Below, piece after piece: positions 21,501 through 32,657 of a DNA stretch of 64,000 nt (position 1 is its first letter; every line of letters starts with the position of its first letter). Origin of the DNA: Ascaris suum (lineage: Eukaryota > Nematoda > Chromadorea > Rhabditida > Ascarididae); contig CM024172.1 of NCBI GenBank assembly GCA_013433145.1, positions 8,052,553 to 8,116,552 of the forward strand, in the 5' to 3' direction. A model generated the notes under the pieces. The model was given only the letters and a program-made list of their open reading frames with translations, searched no databases and was not told the DNA's origin. Position numbers and translations under genes: made by a program.

Positions 21501-24500
21501 TTTATAAGTGAGATGAGTTTTTCACAGAAATAAAGTTGTCGGTTTTTACCGTGAGCGCCAAAGATTATAGTATCTATTTAGGGCGGACTTAGCGACAAAG
21601 CAAACGGTTTTAAAAAAAGGTCGAAAATTGTGAAAGATTTCTAGCAGCACTTACTACGGCGACTACATCCACTCAAGAATGAAATATTTGATTTGAGTTT
21701 TGCAAGGCCACCTGTCAGTATCACTGAACGAGTTACAGAAACAGTGAGTAGAAAGAATCGGCGAAGCGCGCCCTGAAAGCGTCTTAAAAGAATAGCGACG
21801 TAGTATGCAAACTGTTAGAGACTGATCCGAAAAACCCCTCATAGCAGCAACAGTGATCCCCACAGGGTCTTACTTCCCTAACAATTTCAACTGTCCCATC
21901 CCAAGAATCAGGTAAAACTATAAGACGTTCCTTTTAGAGACTTAAGCTTCGCTAATACTTCACTACCCTAATCCGGAGTTCAGAGTTGTTCCTTCAAGTT
22001 TGTGTCAAAAAGATGTCTGCGGTTTTTGCACATCCCTTCAAACACCGAGTTGCCGGCTGACCACGTCTAACTTTGCATGAAGCTGATCAACGGTCGACTT
22101 ATCTAGATTTGTGTTCGACTCAGTGGCTGGCTATTCATCGCGGTCTATTCAAACGAACCAGCAACTGACCATTTGCTTATTGAGAGGATCAAGCGTGATG
22201 CCTCGTACCGGTGACGAATGCGCCGTTCGGGTTTTCTCGTTTCCAATGAACGTCTTACGGTGTATTCCACTTTGGACGTTGAAGCAATCAATATGGCCAG
22301 TCGTATAGCCAACAAGTACGAAATTACCACAGGCACTCATAGAAAGTGCACTCGCCTTCGCCAATGACAATAACGCATCCTCAGTGAAACGTTTATGCAA
22401 CAACTGCAATCAAATATATGTCGTAACAATGCACACTTTAGCTGATATGACGATGACAACGTGATAAAAACTTGACATGCGGTGGCGTCATCCAAGTTCT
22501 AAATGAATTCTTTTGATTTCTAAGAAATACAGAGATATGCGGCATCTTCTAACGACCCTTCCAGATAGCACGGTTCGTAGACTTCTCAGCTGCCAAGAAC
22601 AAGAGGTGTGGTTGGAAAATCCTTGGATTACATTGACGCTCTCATCTGTCAAGTTTAGTTACAACTACTCAGAACAGAGGGATCTCACTCTGGCCGAAGG
22701 CCCACGGATCTCACTCTTGAACCTTCCGACGCGTAAATGCACTATGTGGGGAAAACCATGGAAGAACAAAATGGAAGCTGAGAGGTTGGTTGCAAGCCTT
22801 CAATATCTTAATACTGCGATGGTATTAAGCAAAAACTCTGTGCGTGAATGCACGCTAACGGGCTCTCGGAATTCAGAACCGTTCGCGAAGACTGCATCAC
22901 TAAGGGCATGCCTTAATTCCCTTACATATTTGATGTAATCAAATTATCCCCACAACTTCTTGAACGCTAAATGCACCCGTTATCTCGGAAATAAGAGAAA
23001 ATTGAAATTATTCCGAGAAACATTTTTATCGAGGCGTACTTTTCCGTCACGACAAAAACATTACTTCAAATGACAACGTAAAATGCACTCAGAAAGTGTG
23101 TAAAAAGTTCACTAAAAGTGACCCGATGTTTGCCAAGTGACTGTTTCCTTGTTGACCAGGTGGTCACAATTGGACCTTCGAGATGTCGGCAAGCGACATT
23201 GTCCCAAGCAGCCTCTCTCGCACCGCCAACTGCCATTTCGCACACTGCACTCATCTCTATGCTTTTCACATCCAATTTCTTCTTCTTCGCTTTCGCTCTT
23301 AAATTATATGTCAAATGCATCAATGTTCCATGAAACACGACATCCTTACTGCAATGAAATGATCGGGAATGAGATAAGATGAGGAATAACAATGGAAAAA
23401 ACGAGAGGATGGGTGAATGCAACAAACAAACCATTAAACAATCGAAAAACTTTTCAATTTTATGTAATAAACGTAACCACTCATATAAACTGTGCACAAA
23501 TGAGACTTTATAGGAATTAGTAATTTGTGGAATTACCTTCTATCTAAAGTTGTACCTGCCACAAGTATAGACTCATTTCAGAGAAGACTCGAAAGTCTTC
23601 CAATGTCCCATCAGGCTTAACACTCACTAATAACCTTTATAAAACGTTGGTCGCTTGGTATATATAGGCAATACTGAGCATGTGAACGCCTCTAAGGACT
23701 GTGCTGTATTCGCTGCATATTCTACTTATGCATCACATACTTGTGTGCTGGTGAAACCTTTCTATTTTTATTTGCTTGCAAGGTCAAGATTTCATCATCA
23801 TCGGCACCATTAAACAAATTGCGACTATGGAAGCATAACAACAAACAAAGTCACAATAACCGTGAGTTGAGTCACGAGCCTAAATAAAAATTCATAAAGA
23901 AGAACACCTTGACATTGTGCCAGCATTGCCAAGCTTCTGACGTTGTGTATCACGAGTTATCGAAAATGAACGCAGAGAACCATCCAAACTAGCCGAAAGT
24001 ACACTAAAACAAACAAAAAATGAAATATTAAAGACGCTGGGGAAAAACGACTGAAAACTCTGGCTAGACAAGGCTTTCAACAGAAAGGACTGCAAAAAAT
24101 GAAGTGTGTGTTTCCTTTTATTCAAAAGGATATTTTCAGGCAGTGAAATGATGACGATAAAGACGAATGCTTCCTCCTCAATGACAGAAAGTAAACGGAT
24201 TACGAAGAAATTAAGTTATAGCCAAATCATCCCTAAAAGGCGTTATCTTTTACCCCTTTACAAAGATTAATGCAACCATGTGGCCCCGAAGCAACATTTA
24301 TGAAGCAGCTTACCAGTCACGGCCGTTGAATTTAACGTCGGTGAGTGGCAACGAGTGCCCTTCGAGAATAACTAGCTGTCTTGGCATGCCATCACCCATA
24401 TCGAAGATCCATGTTTTAAGTGTGTTATCGGCACCCGATGATACCATTAAAGGCTCTCCAGCTAGAAAGTATAGCGCAGTGATGGATCCGTGATGCGCAC

Positions 24501-27500
24501 TCGGCAACTGCCCGATCAGCCTACGCTCGTTCAAGTCCCATACAGCCATCATACCTGTGTCACCTGCCGAAATCATCGAATCCTCTCCGTCACATCTATA
24601 AACAGCTACATTTGAAACAGAGCATTGATCAGACCTATTCACAGAGACTCTGTTCAAGACGCACATCGCAAACTTATAATCGCAAAACCAATAAGAACGT
24701 GAATAGAAGTGAAGTTGGACAGTTTCGTCCAGACCAAGCCTAAAACATGATTTGCCTCAGGAACATGACTGGTTTGAGCCCGCTTGTGCAACATCAACTG
24801 AATGAGACAGCAGACAACATAGGGGCGGATTGATGAAGCCACAAAAATGTTTAGATGCTTTTCTTATGCACAGGAAATCCACATTCCTCGGCAGTGGAGG
24901 TCCACTTGAACAAAGACTTCATTCCCCTGAGTAAGACTTCTTCCTTGCTTCTTTCTTGCTCCCTTTTTCTAGGAATTTTGAAATCTTTCGTTCAGGTTGA
25001 GCCAGCGAGTCCAAGAAATTGGAGCATCTTGCAACGCAAAACTTATGGCGGTCCATATCAGCTTAATCAGACTGCCAGGCCAAAAATTCTTCACTTGGAA
25101 TCACTGGAATATCGCAGACTAAAGTTTGACTTGACTTTGGTTACAAAATTGTGTTCGACTTTTTCGACATCCCGCTACCAGAAATATTTCAGCTTGCCCT
25201 CTCCGTGGTCAACGTGCATATCAGTTCTACCCTGCCAAAATACAGTGCAGTACAAACAACGTTTTGCATAGTTTCCAGCTTCGCGAATCTATCTGTTTCC
25301 CACCGATATCATTGCTGCCACCCACCCTTCAGTTTTGAAGCCGCGGCTGAGTCGTCCGACCTACGTACTATTACTGCGCTCGTGCATTAACGTCGGTTCG
25401 CCTAAACTCTGGCTTGTGTACGTTTTTTTACAGTTCATGCTTACATACATTTGTGTTTTCCCACCTCGAAATGTTAAAATAAATAAATAGATGAACAAAG
25501 AAAGTTTTGAATCTCTTTCCCCCCTCTCCTTCTCAATCCCCATAAACACTAAAATGCAAGGCATCCGAAAACCGTGCGAGAAGAGGAAATAAGTCGACGG
25601 ATGCTTAAAGCCGTTTTACGAAACAGATTTCAAAAACACCATCAAGCGAATGGAAGTTATCAGGCAAATGAACATCTGATGTGTACAAATAATAAAATTC
25701 GCCAAGTCCTCTCGAATGTCAGCACTCGTCAGTGAGCACAACAGCTCCTTAGGTTTCGTGATGAATAATAACGCTTTAGATCCTTCCACATTTACCCAAA
25801 TCAAAGGGAAATTTTTCATGGCATTGATTTCGGCATGAACATGCGCACACTTTATGGTTAAATCCATTCAAGCACTATTCTGACACAACTGCAGCCCTGG
25901 AATACTCACTAAAACAAAAACATGATGACCTATTCAGGTTGCAGACCTCACTGACATATGCTTTTATTCGTTTGTGCTCTGCTCGACAATATCACTTCAG
26001 CAGTTCACAACAATACTATGTGAAAATCGCAGCTAAATTCAATAGCAAAACGTAACCCACCGGAAAGCAATTGCAGTGATGGGAGTATCCTGCGTAAAGG
26101 TGGCTATGGTTTCGTCGGTTCTAACATTATGAAGATGGATATGTCCAGTGCGCAATCCAACACCCAGTATATCAACTGCTGGCGACTGCTCCAGAGCGCT
26201 CACCTTACCGCCAAACTGCGTTGCGAACTCGTGAATTAATTTCCCCGTCTTGACGTTCAGCAAGCGCAGCTTTCCTCCAAAGTGCACCGTTCAAAAAGTA
26301 CAATTCTCCAGAGTCGTAGAATAGAAAAACTTCAGGCTTCAGGCAAGGTAGCCGGACCCTTGAGCTTATATTTCTGGTCCAACGCTGAGGCCGACTGGAC
26401 CAAAGTTTTTGCGTGTGAGTGTCGTCAGCCTCGCTGTACTTATAGCGAAATGATTGCCAGCGAAAACACGGCCCACCAGTAAAAGTTTAGGCTATTTAAA
26501 GTGTGTTATGTGCTCTATGCATCAACTCTATTTATTCGTACACTAGCTGCAGATCGGAGGAACTTTTTATCGTGGGCACCATTCGGGCAGCTGTACGGAA
26601 ACGGGGGATTTCAGTGCAAAACCTGTCTACGGAAGAAATTTTCATGGAACAGGTTATACGTGCCTGAGGAAATCATCACTAATAACCTTCCTTGCAGCTC
26701 CCCTCTTTTAATCTTAATCAAAAAACAAACTGCAGCACAGAAATCTGAGCCGGACTAAAATTGCTTATATACGTGTGTGAGTATGGGATGTATATAATGT
26801 GTTCGCCAATGTCCCGCAAAACGAAAGAATGGGGATAGGGGACACGATGGAGGGGTGTCAAAGAAATGGCTCAACATGAAATGCCTCACTAAACAATATT
26901 TGTTCAATAAAAGTTACAGAAATAACTTCTAAAAATGTGTTCTTTACATAATGAAGTGACCATCCCCCAATAAGCAAGTACATGCCAACCACATTCCGCG
27001 TTTGCAAATCCGCTCTCCCCACTCTTCTTCCCCCCCCCCCCCCCCCCCCCGCCATCTCCCAACTGGGTACACACGCACAGAAAACTTCAGTTTCAAAAAC
27101 AAAATACAATCAATTTCAAAACCCAATTGCAAATTTAGCTCCGATAAAAATTAAGTCACTTAGAAGTGTAAATCCCCTCACAAAGTCATTACATCTTTTG
27201 CGAGAAGTACAAATCCAGGAGGCTCCTCTAAATAATTGTCTGTGATGAAAATACTATGAACAGTATAAAACAGAGCCTATAAAAGGCGAATTATGATAAA
27301 ATTGTAAGGAAACATAGTTAGTCAGTTGGCCGTATTACTCATTTACTCAACATAAAAGCAAAGAAGTACTAAACGGACCGCCGACTGAAGAAAAGCAGTT
27401 ACCTCTTGTTGAGCCAACAACAACCTTGTTCAGGTATGTGGCTGGATGGATGATTGCGCTTATGGTGAATTCACCTGCAGAGTCGATCTGCAACACCCTA

Positions 27501-28463
27501 GAGCCATCTTCGATATCGAGCACATGCAAGGAGCTGTTTGCATCGACAACCACAATCACCTCTCCGAATGGAACCATTAGTAACACCTTCTCACTCACCT
27601 CTAACCATCGTAAAACTTGCCTGAAAGCACCGATACTTTATCGTTATTTTTCATAGTCATATCAGTTCATTAGGAGGCCGCTGTAAAGTAAATAAATTCA
27701 ATAAAACTAAACTGATCGTTTTCATATTCCTCCATTGCTGCACTAAGCAGAAATTTGGTGTCGGGACCAAGCCTAAGCCCGATGTGAATTTCGACGTAGA
27801 CATCAGACTGAATACCGTATTACTGTGTTCATTATTCAACGGCAGTGAGACGTTGAAAATTATTTATGGATGACATACTGTAAGTTGGCAGTGTTTGTTG
27901 CTTGGTTGTCGCACTTTAATGTCAATGAAAGATGTCAACTCGTTAAATCTTCACAAACAACTCAGAGTGTGTGCCTGATACTTATCGGGCTACCTCTCCG
28001 AGGGTTTGTCTTCACCCTCCAATCTTAGCTTACCGTTGCCAGAGACCCTCTGCAGGGGACGGCCGTGTATGTCGCAACTCCTATCCCCACAGAAATCTTG
28101 CCCGATCCCGTCATCATCACTGTCTCCTCACAACCCATTTCATGTTTACACCTTACCATCACCACTCCAAACAAGAACACTAAGATACCTGGATAGGTGC
28201 AATAAAGCGATGCGATGTCCGGCAGCCGCATACACATAACGCTTATCTGCAGCAACGGCGTTGATTGCCTCGGGCAATACGTCACTTACAGACACTAGTC
28301 GCAAATGTTCGGCCGAGTATTGCACTACGACGTTCTCAATCGCACACAATACCGATGTTATTCGTCGCTGTGTTGGCAGAACACGGAACGCTGGTGGTAC
28401 AGATGAACACACTTCTCCCAGAGATTTATATGGCGCCAACAAGCGTGTCTCGTGACGCAACAT
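13628..28463 (-). CDS. utp21: U3 snoRNP / SSU processome WD-repeat protein UTP21 (WDR36 orthologue), complete
   Basis: Thirteen exons: 28463-28189, 27620-27403, 26274-26061, 24595-24314, 24003-23908, 23297-23123, 22403-22170, 21408-21127, 19398-19175, 18215-18125, 15557-15292, 14535-14439, 13882-13628. All phases agree. The sum is 2,709 nt, or 902 residues, close to human WDR36. UTP21 is a subunit of the UTP-B module that binds the nascent pre-rRNA with U3 snoRNA in the nucleolus for 18S maturation. Recognisable blocks include the start LLAPYKSLGEV, VPFGEVIVVVDANSSLHVLD, HPATYLNKVVVGS, the WD units LMVSSGADNTLKTWIFD and VLSASLDGSLRSFS, FSPDGRWLLSADEDGLIKVWD, then PPKKPKSAPFFLP, and finally TGRDFELVQSYLATFLKIHR in the C-terminal Utp21 domain. 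Exons 10 (acidic linker) and 12 are under 100 nt and were found by phase and homology. The assignment is very secure; a few weak donors could shift by some codons. Confidence 0.95.
15558..18124 (-). other. UTP21 intron 10, 2.6 kb
   Basis: AT-rich intron with no recognisable gene. Small open frames such as 15847-16092 (plus) and 17022-17336 (minus) lack domain similarity. No repeat or RNA gene was seen. Confidence 0.6.
19399..21126 (-). other. UTP21 intron 8, 1.7 kb
   Basis: Lies between the exon with FSPDGRWLLSADEDG and the one beginning VWDLISSSLIDV. No coding or repeat signal was seen in it. Confidence 0.6.
22404..23122 (-). other. UTP21 intron 6 with unexplained open frames on both strands
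   Basis: The intron contains an uninterrupted plus-strand frame of 141 codons at 22513-22938. It also holds a minus-strand frame of about 47 codons at 22800-22943 containing ELRHALSDAVFANGSEF. Neither is needed for a continuous UTP21 reading frame. I do not recognise either. They may be remnants of a mobile element or retro-inserted gene, or chance. Confidence 0.35.
24596..26060 (-). other. UTP21 intron 3 containing a dispersed repeat
   Basis: This 1.5-kb intron lies between the exons LRLLNVKTGK and CDGEDSMISAGD. Its middle (25192-25490) resembles a segment in a sidekick intron at 41595-41905. A plus-strand frame of 138 codons at 24855-25271 overlaps it and has no recognised function. Confidence 0.5.
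25192..25490 (+). repeat. Dispersed repeat copy A
   Basis: By eye this segment aligns with 41595-41905 in the same orientation. Shared landmarks in order are TTGCC-TCTCC-TGGTC-ACGTGC, then a CA-rich stretch with AACAA-GTT, then TCAG-TTTGA-GC-GCGGCT, then GTTCAT-CT-ACATACATTT and an A-rich end near AATAG. The copies differ at many positions, so this is an old repeat family. The class is unknown; a degraded retroelement 3' end is one possibility. Confidence 0.55.
27030..27050. repeat. Homopolymer C21
   Basis: Uninterrupted run of 21 C on the plus strand in UTP21 intron 2. It is poly-G on the coding strand and could form a G-quadruplex in the pre-mRNA. Confidence 0.97.
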
Positions 28464-28471
28464 CTGGAAAG
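28464..28471 (-). promoter_or_regulatory. Probable spliced-leader trans-splice acceptor abutting the UTP21 start codon
   Basis: On the minus strand, CTTTCCAG is immediately followed by the ATG at 28463. A 3' splice site ending at the start codon with no upstream coding exon is typical of nematode spliced-leader addition. UTP21 homology begins within the first ten residues after this ATG, so no 5' coding exon is required. A cis-spliced 5' UTR intron is the alternative. Confidence 0.6.
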
Positions 28472-29878
28472 TCGGTTTACGGCTAACCGCCGGTATTAGC
28501 AACTTCTTGAAGCTTCTCTTAGCTGCTCTATTCAGATAAACCTTCCCTCACCTAAAACAATTCGCTGTGTCACAAGGTTCGGTATCGGCCGCAGTGTAAC
28601 CACTCTTACCTAGAAGATGAAGTACGAACTTCAAGACCTTAGGCACAGTGTGTTTAGAGCGCAGGATAAAACCTGGAGCGTTCGTTAGATAAAAGCCTTT
28701 CGAGGCACTCGATGCAACCAGTCTGAACATGTAAATATATACAACAGAGTCGACATGATAACACCATTCACAATGCAAACTCAATGCACGAATTTTGCCG
28801 TACGTATTATCGACTGCTCATAGTCGGAGCATTCAAAGAGTTGCGCCTCACTAAGTATATATTAAGAGCGTTCTTGTTTATGCAGATGTACTTCATTGCT
28901 AAGGATTGGTATATGTTACGCACTCCATACAAGTGAACACCAGACGACGAGTGAATAACGGATCAAGACCATGTCCCATTCACTCAAACATTCAACATCA
29001 ATTCGAATGCTCACTATACTCTGTCAGTCGCTGAATGGATGGCACCTGATAAAAACGAGGGGAGGACTGGAGGGACTGGTAGGGCCATTAAACAAAACCA
29101 TACTGGCATTAAGTGCCGACCTAATTCGCGCTTGAAAAAAGGAAAGAGAAACACCGTCGAAATATTCAACGAGTCGAGTGCGTTTCAATGTGCAACCCAC
29201 AAGAATATCTCCCTAACCTGCAATGATGCACGAATGTCCATTAGTCAATAGATACTCAAATCAAGCGGAAGTGCCTCGAGTAGGCCTACGAATGAACGTT
29301 CGCGTATCGGCCATGTAACATCCCAGACACACGCTCTCCCTTTTATTTAGTTCATCTATGGAATCAACAACAATCAAAACACCATCACTTATCAACACCA
29401 CTCAACGGCTGTCAATAAAACTCAGCATCAGTAGAATTCACAATTTTACGCACAACACATAATCTGCAACAACGAAACTGAAAACCTCGACATTGCTTAT
29501 AAGCCAGATGATCGTTACAATAGCACTAATAAAGGCTGAAACGACGAGATCGAACATTAAGCAACATACGCCACCACAAAACATCGCGGCAATTTAATTG
29601 GTCCGCTAGAGAGCTGCATAGTTGAAACGAGAAGGCATTCTATAACAGCACCATAATTCGCGATGACGTCCACTGCTCACAACATTGTTGTTTATCTATC
29701 ACCATAACTTTATTGCAGATTGACTTCAACCGCGTTTTGATACTAGAAAAAGTATAGTACAGCTCACGGTATAACTACTTGATGGTTGTATAATACCGTA
29801 TAGTTTAGGAAACACTAAAAAGCTGGTACACTAGTTTCTTTAAAGGTATATATGATTTATCTTCCCCCTCCCTCCCCT

Positions 29879-29901
29879 CCCCCCCCCCCCCCCCCCCCCC
29901 C
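29879..29901. repeat. Homopolymer C23
   Basis: Run of 23 C preceded by a C-rich, T-interrupted stretch from 29862. It is the longest homopolymer in the window. Confidence 0.97.
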
Positions 29902-30652
29902 ATCAAAAAAGGAACATTTTGTTCAAAGACATGTACGATGAAGTGTTGCTTAAATACGCAGATGAAAATGCAAAATTAATCGTTGTAATGTATACAACAC
30001 AGTGGATGCACCTCCCCGCGAATGCGATTATGTGGTGCAGAGGGGTATAAGATGCAGCCTTTACGTATAAAAAGTACCTTATATTCCCCTATGTGATACA
30101 ATCACATTCGACGTAATCGTCTTAGTGGAAAAACATTTCAAAGAACAATAATAAAATTTGTTCCTCTCACTTAAATGTGATTGTTGAATAGGATACTAGA
30201 ACAATTCATATTGATTCTCTGAATTCCCACGAAAAATTCCAAAGAACAACAACTGGAAAAACGTCCACATGGATATTTTTAAAGGCACTTTGAACAATAA
30301 TAATACAAATAATAAAAAGAGGCAAGAAATGCGGCAAAATGCTCCACTAAAATATAAAACAAACAATACAGTCAACATTAGAAAACCTAAAGTATGCGCT
30401 ATGCAGGTACAAACTGTATGTACAATAATGCTAAACCGGGCATTCAAACTAAATCCGCAAATAAAACATCGACATAGTTGTTCCTTAAAAAGAAAGACAA
30501 TAACAATAAATAAGCACTTAATTTCGGCATGGAAAAGAAAACATAGCGACTCCTATACGATCCAATTTAAGGTGTAGTAAAAGAAAAACCAGTTCTAGAT
30601 GAATTTGTAATTTGAAGGCGGAGTAGTAAAATGCACCAATGCTTGATCCACT

Positions 30653-30666
30653 CCCCCCCCCCCCCC
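30653..30666. repeat. Homopolymer C14
   Basis: Run of 14 C about 290 bp downstream (in gene sense) of the sidekick stop codon, possibly in its 3' UTR. Confidence 0.95.
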
Positions 30667-30954
30667 TCCCCGTCATTGTGTTTAGAACGATGGTTTCTTT
30701 AAAAAGCAATACGGAGAATGTAAGTAAATGGAGACAATCTGATGATGCGACATGCGAAGTGAGTAGCCATCTATGACGCACCTCAGGCTGAGCTTCTCAC
30801 ATTGATATTTGCGTGCTCCGCTTAATGCGCAACGGAACACATAACGTCTCCAATCAACCTGAGTTTTATCTCTTATTTAATATTCACCACAACAACAATC
30901 TCCCTTATGAATTCGACCTACCCTGTGCTTTCATAACAATATGTTAACTCATAT

Positions 30955-32657
30955 TTACACGAACGAAGAGAATCCGCCCATAACAGAAGGGTTCGTTGAG
31001 CGGGCAGTGGTTATCATTGCCAATTCGGAACGATTGCTGTCACTCGACGCAGGTCTTGAGCCGTTATTGTTTGGAGGGACAGACGACTGGGGGGCCGCTT
31101 CTGCCATTGCCTCAGCCCTTGCTCGACGCCACGTACTGCGATAGGCATCTTCATGTTCGTAATGTTGCGCTGAAAACATCATTCGTTACCTCAAAGAAAG
31201 TTGAGCTTCCAGCAGTCATAGTAAGGCTGTGAATGAGATTCGGCGTTTTCTAATATCTCTTCCCAGCTACTGTAAATTCTAATCCGTCTATAAATAGCCC
31301 ACTTCTTCATACTTTGCTGCAGCAAAGAATACAGCAAACTTGGACAAATCAGCACTTTTTTCAGCAATCCGTGCCATGAAACTTGAACCGCAACATTCAA
31401 CAATCCCCTCAGCCATTTTGAATGGAACGCCGAATCGCCGTGCCGTACTGTTGCACCATTGCTCATCCAGACATCGAACCAAGGGAAAACATAGTATCAT
31501 TAAAAGAACTTATTGCCAAGTTTTTCAAACCCTTTCCTCCAGTGTCACTTGACCTTCACTAGCACCACAATAGCTTTGCTTTTTCGTTGTATCACAGCAT
31601 TAACGTCACCGACCAAACAATGCAATTTCAACAATAACTCAGTTACAACATATGAAATTCAACGTTAAAAAAATAAACGGCGAAAGGCCAAACTTATCCC
31701 ACCAATGCTAGTTTCCCTCTCTGCTCGATCGCTTTCATCGTCCGCAGATTCGCCATCAGCGGAAAAGTCATCAAATGCTGAATCTTGGTTGAGGAAGCTG
31801 CTCGAAGATATCTGCCTTCCGATGCCCATCCCCAACAAATTCGACGAACCCCGTGCTCCATTTTGTGGAATCACATCCGTCGCCAACGTTCCATAAATAT
31901 TAGTCGCGGCTCTATCCGCCGTGTTCACATCGACTATGCTACCATATGCAGGTGGTTCACGAGCATCTGATATCCACGATGTGTTCGTGTTGGGACGCAT
32001 CGGGAGATCGTGTCTAAGAATATTTAATGCTAATTACCAGCAAAGCGCCGTGAAAGTGATTAGAAAAATTCCACTGTTGCAGCAACTATACGCTCACACG
32101 TGTTCACTGACAGATTATAAAAAAGAAGCTATGCGAAAAACACCGAGATCACTAAGTAACAAATAACGGCAGCTCATGATGAGACTTTCTGATTTGGCTA
32201 AAACAGTTAAATCCGACTCACATAGTGAGACTAATGACTGGGACTTTGTAGCTCGAGGCCTACTCGATTTATATGGACAGAAATAAAAAACCCTAAAAGG
32301 CTGGAACTAGAACTCAAAAATCTATTGCAACTAAGGCCTCAAAGAGAGAATAGCTCATTTTCTTCCTTTCCATGTCAGCAGAAAATTTAAAAAATGAAAA
32401 AAGGGAGTTGGCCAACAGGTTTTCTTTCGTTCACCTTGAATGATGAAGATTCCGTCGTTTCGATGCTCTCAATTCGTAACTAACAATGCCACCATCCGCA
32501 AGCTGTAGTGAATCGACGGAATTACGTTTCTCGTACTTGTATCGACTTCCGGTCACACATAATAGCGCAACCACCACCACAATCACAACAAACGTCAACA
32601 TTGCCACCATTACAATGAACCACCATTTCGTAAAGAATGGCTCCTCCGGAAGCACCG
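30955..32657 (-). CDS. rig-4: Sidekick transmembrane segment and cytoplasmic tail (last three exons)
   Basis: Exon 32657-32435 reads VLPEEPFFTKWW followed by a helix of about 24 hydrophobic residues (FIVMVAMLTFVVIVVVVALL), then basic RYKYEKR and the sidekick-like LADGGIVSYELR. Exon 32013-31703 is a Ser/Asp-rich tail that leaves by ATTG|gtggga. Exon 31169-30955 reads QHYEHEDAYRSTWRRAR and finishes with VMGGFSSFV before TAA. The last six residues are the class I PDZ ligand shared by sidekicks. The 533-bp gap 31170-31702 has a 70-codon open frame that is skipped in this model; an alternative cytoplasmic exon there cannot be excluded. Confidence 0.92.

Larger units (their letters stand above)
28464..30954. 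other. Intergenic region between UTP21 and the sidekick gene, 2.5 kb
   Basis: This stretch holds the UTP21 promoter side and the sidekick 3' UTR. It contains two C-homopolymer tracts (29879-29901 and 30653-30666). The open frames seen are short and unrelated to known domains. No RNA gene was recognised. Confidence 0.6.

Noticed and set aside
24855..25271. Plus-strand 138-codon frame as a gene
   Set aside because: It overlaps a dispersed repeat and has no recognisable domain.
8317..30954. An operon of sidekick, UTP21 and the M13 gene
   Set aside because: All are on one strand, but the spacings of 2.5 and 5.3 kb far exceed the usual few hundred bases between nematode operon genes.
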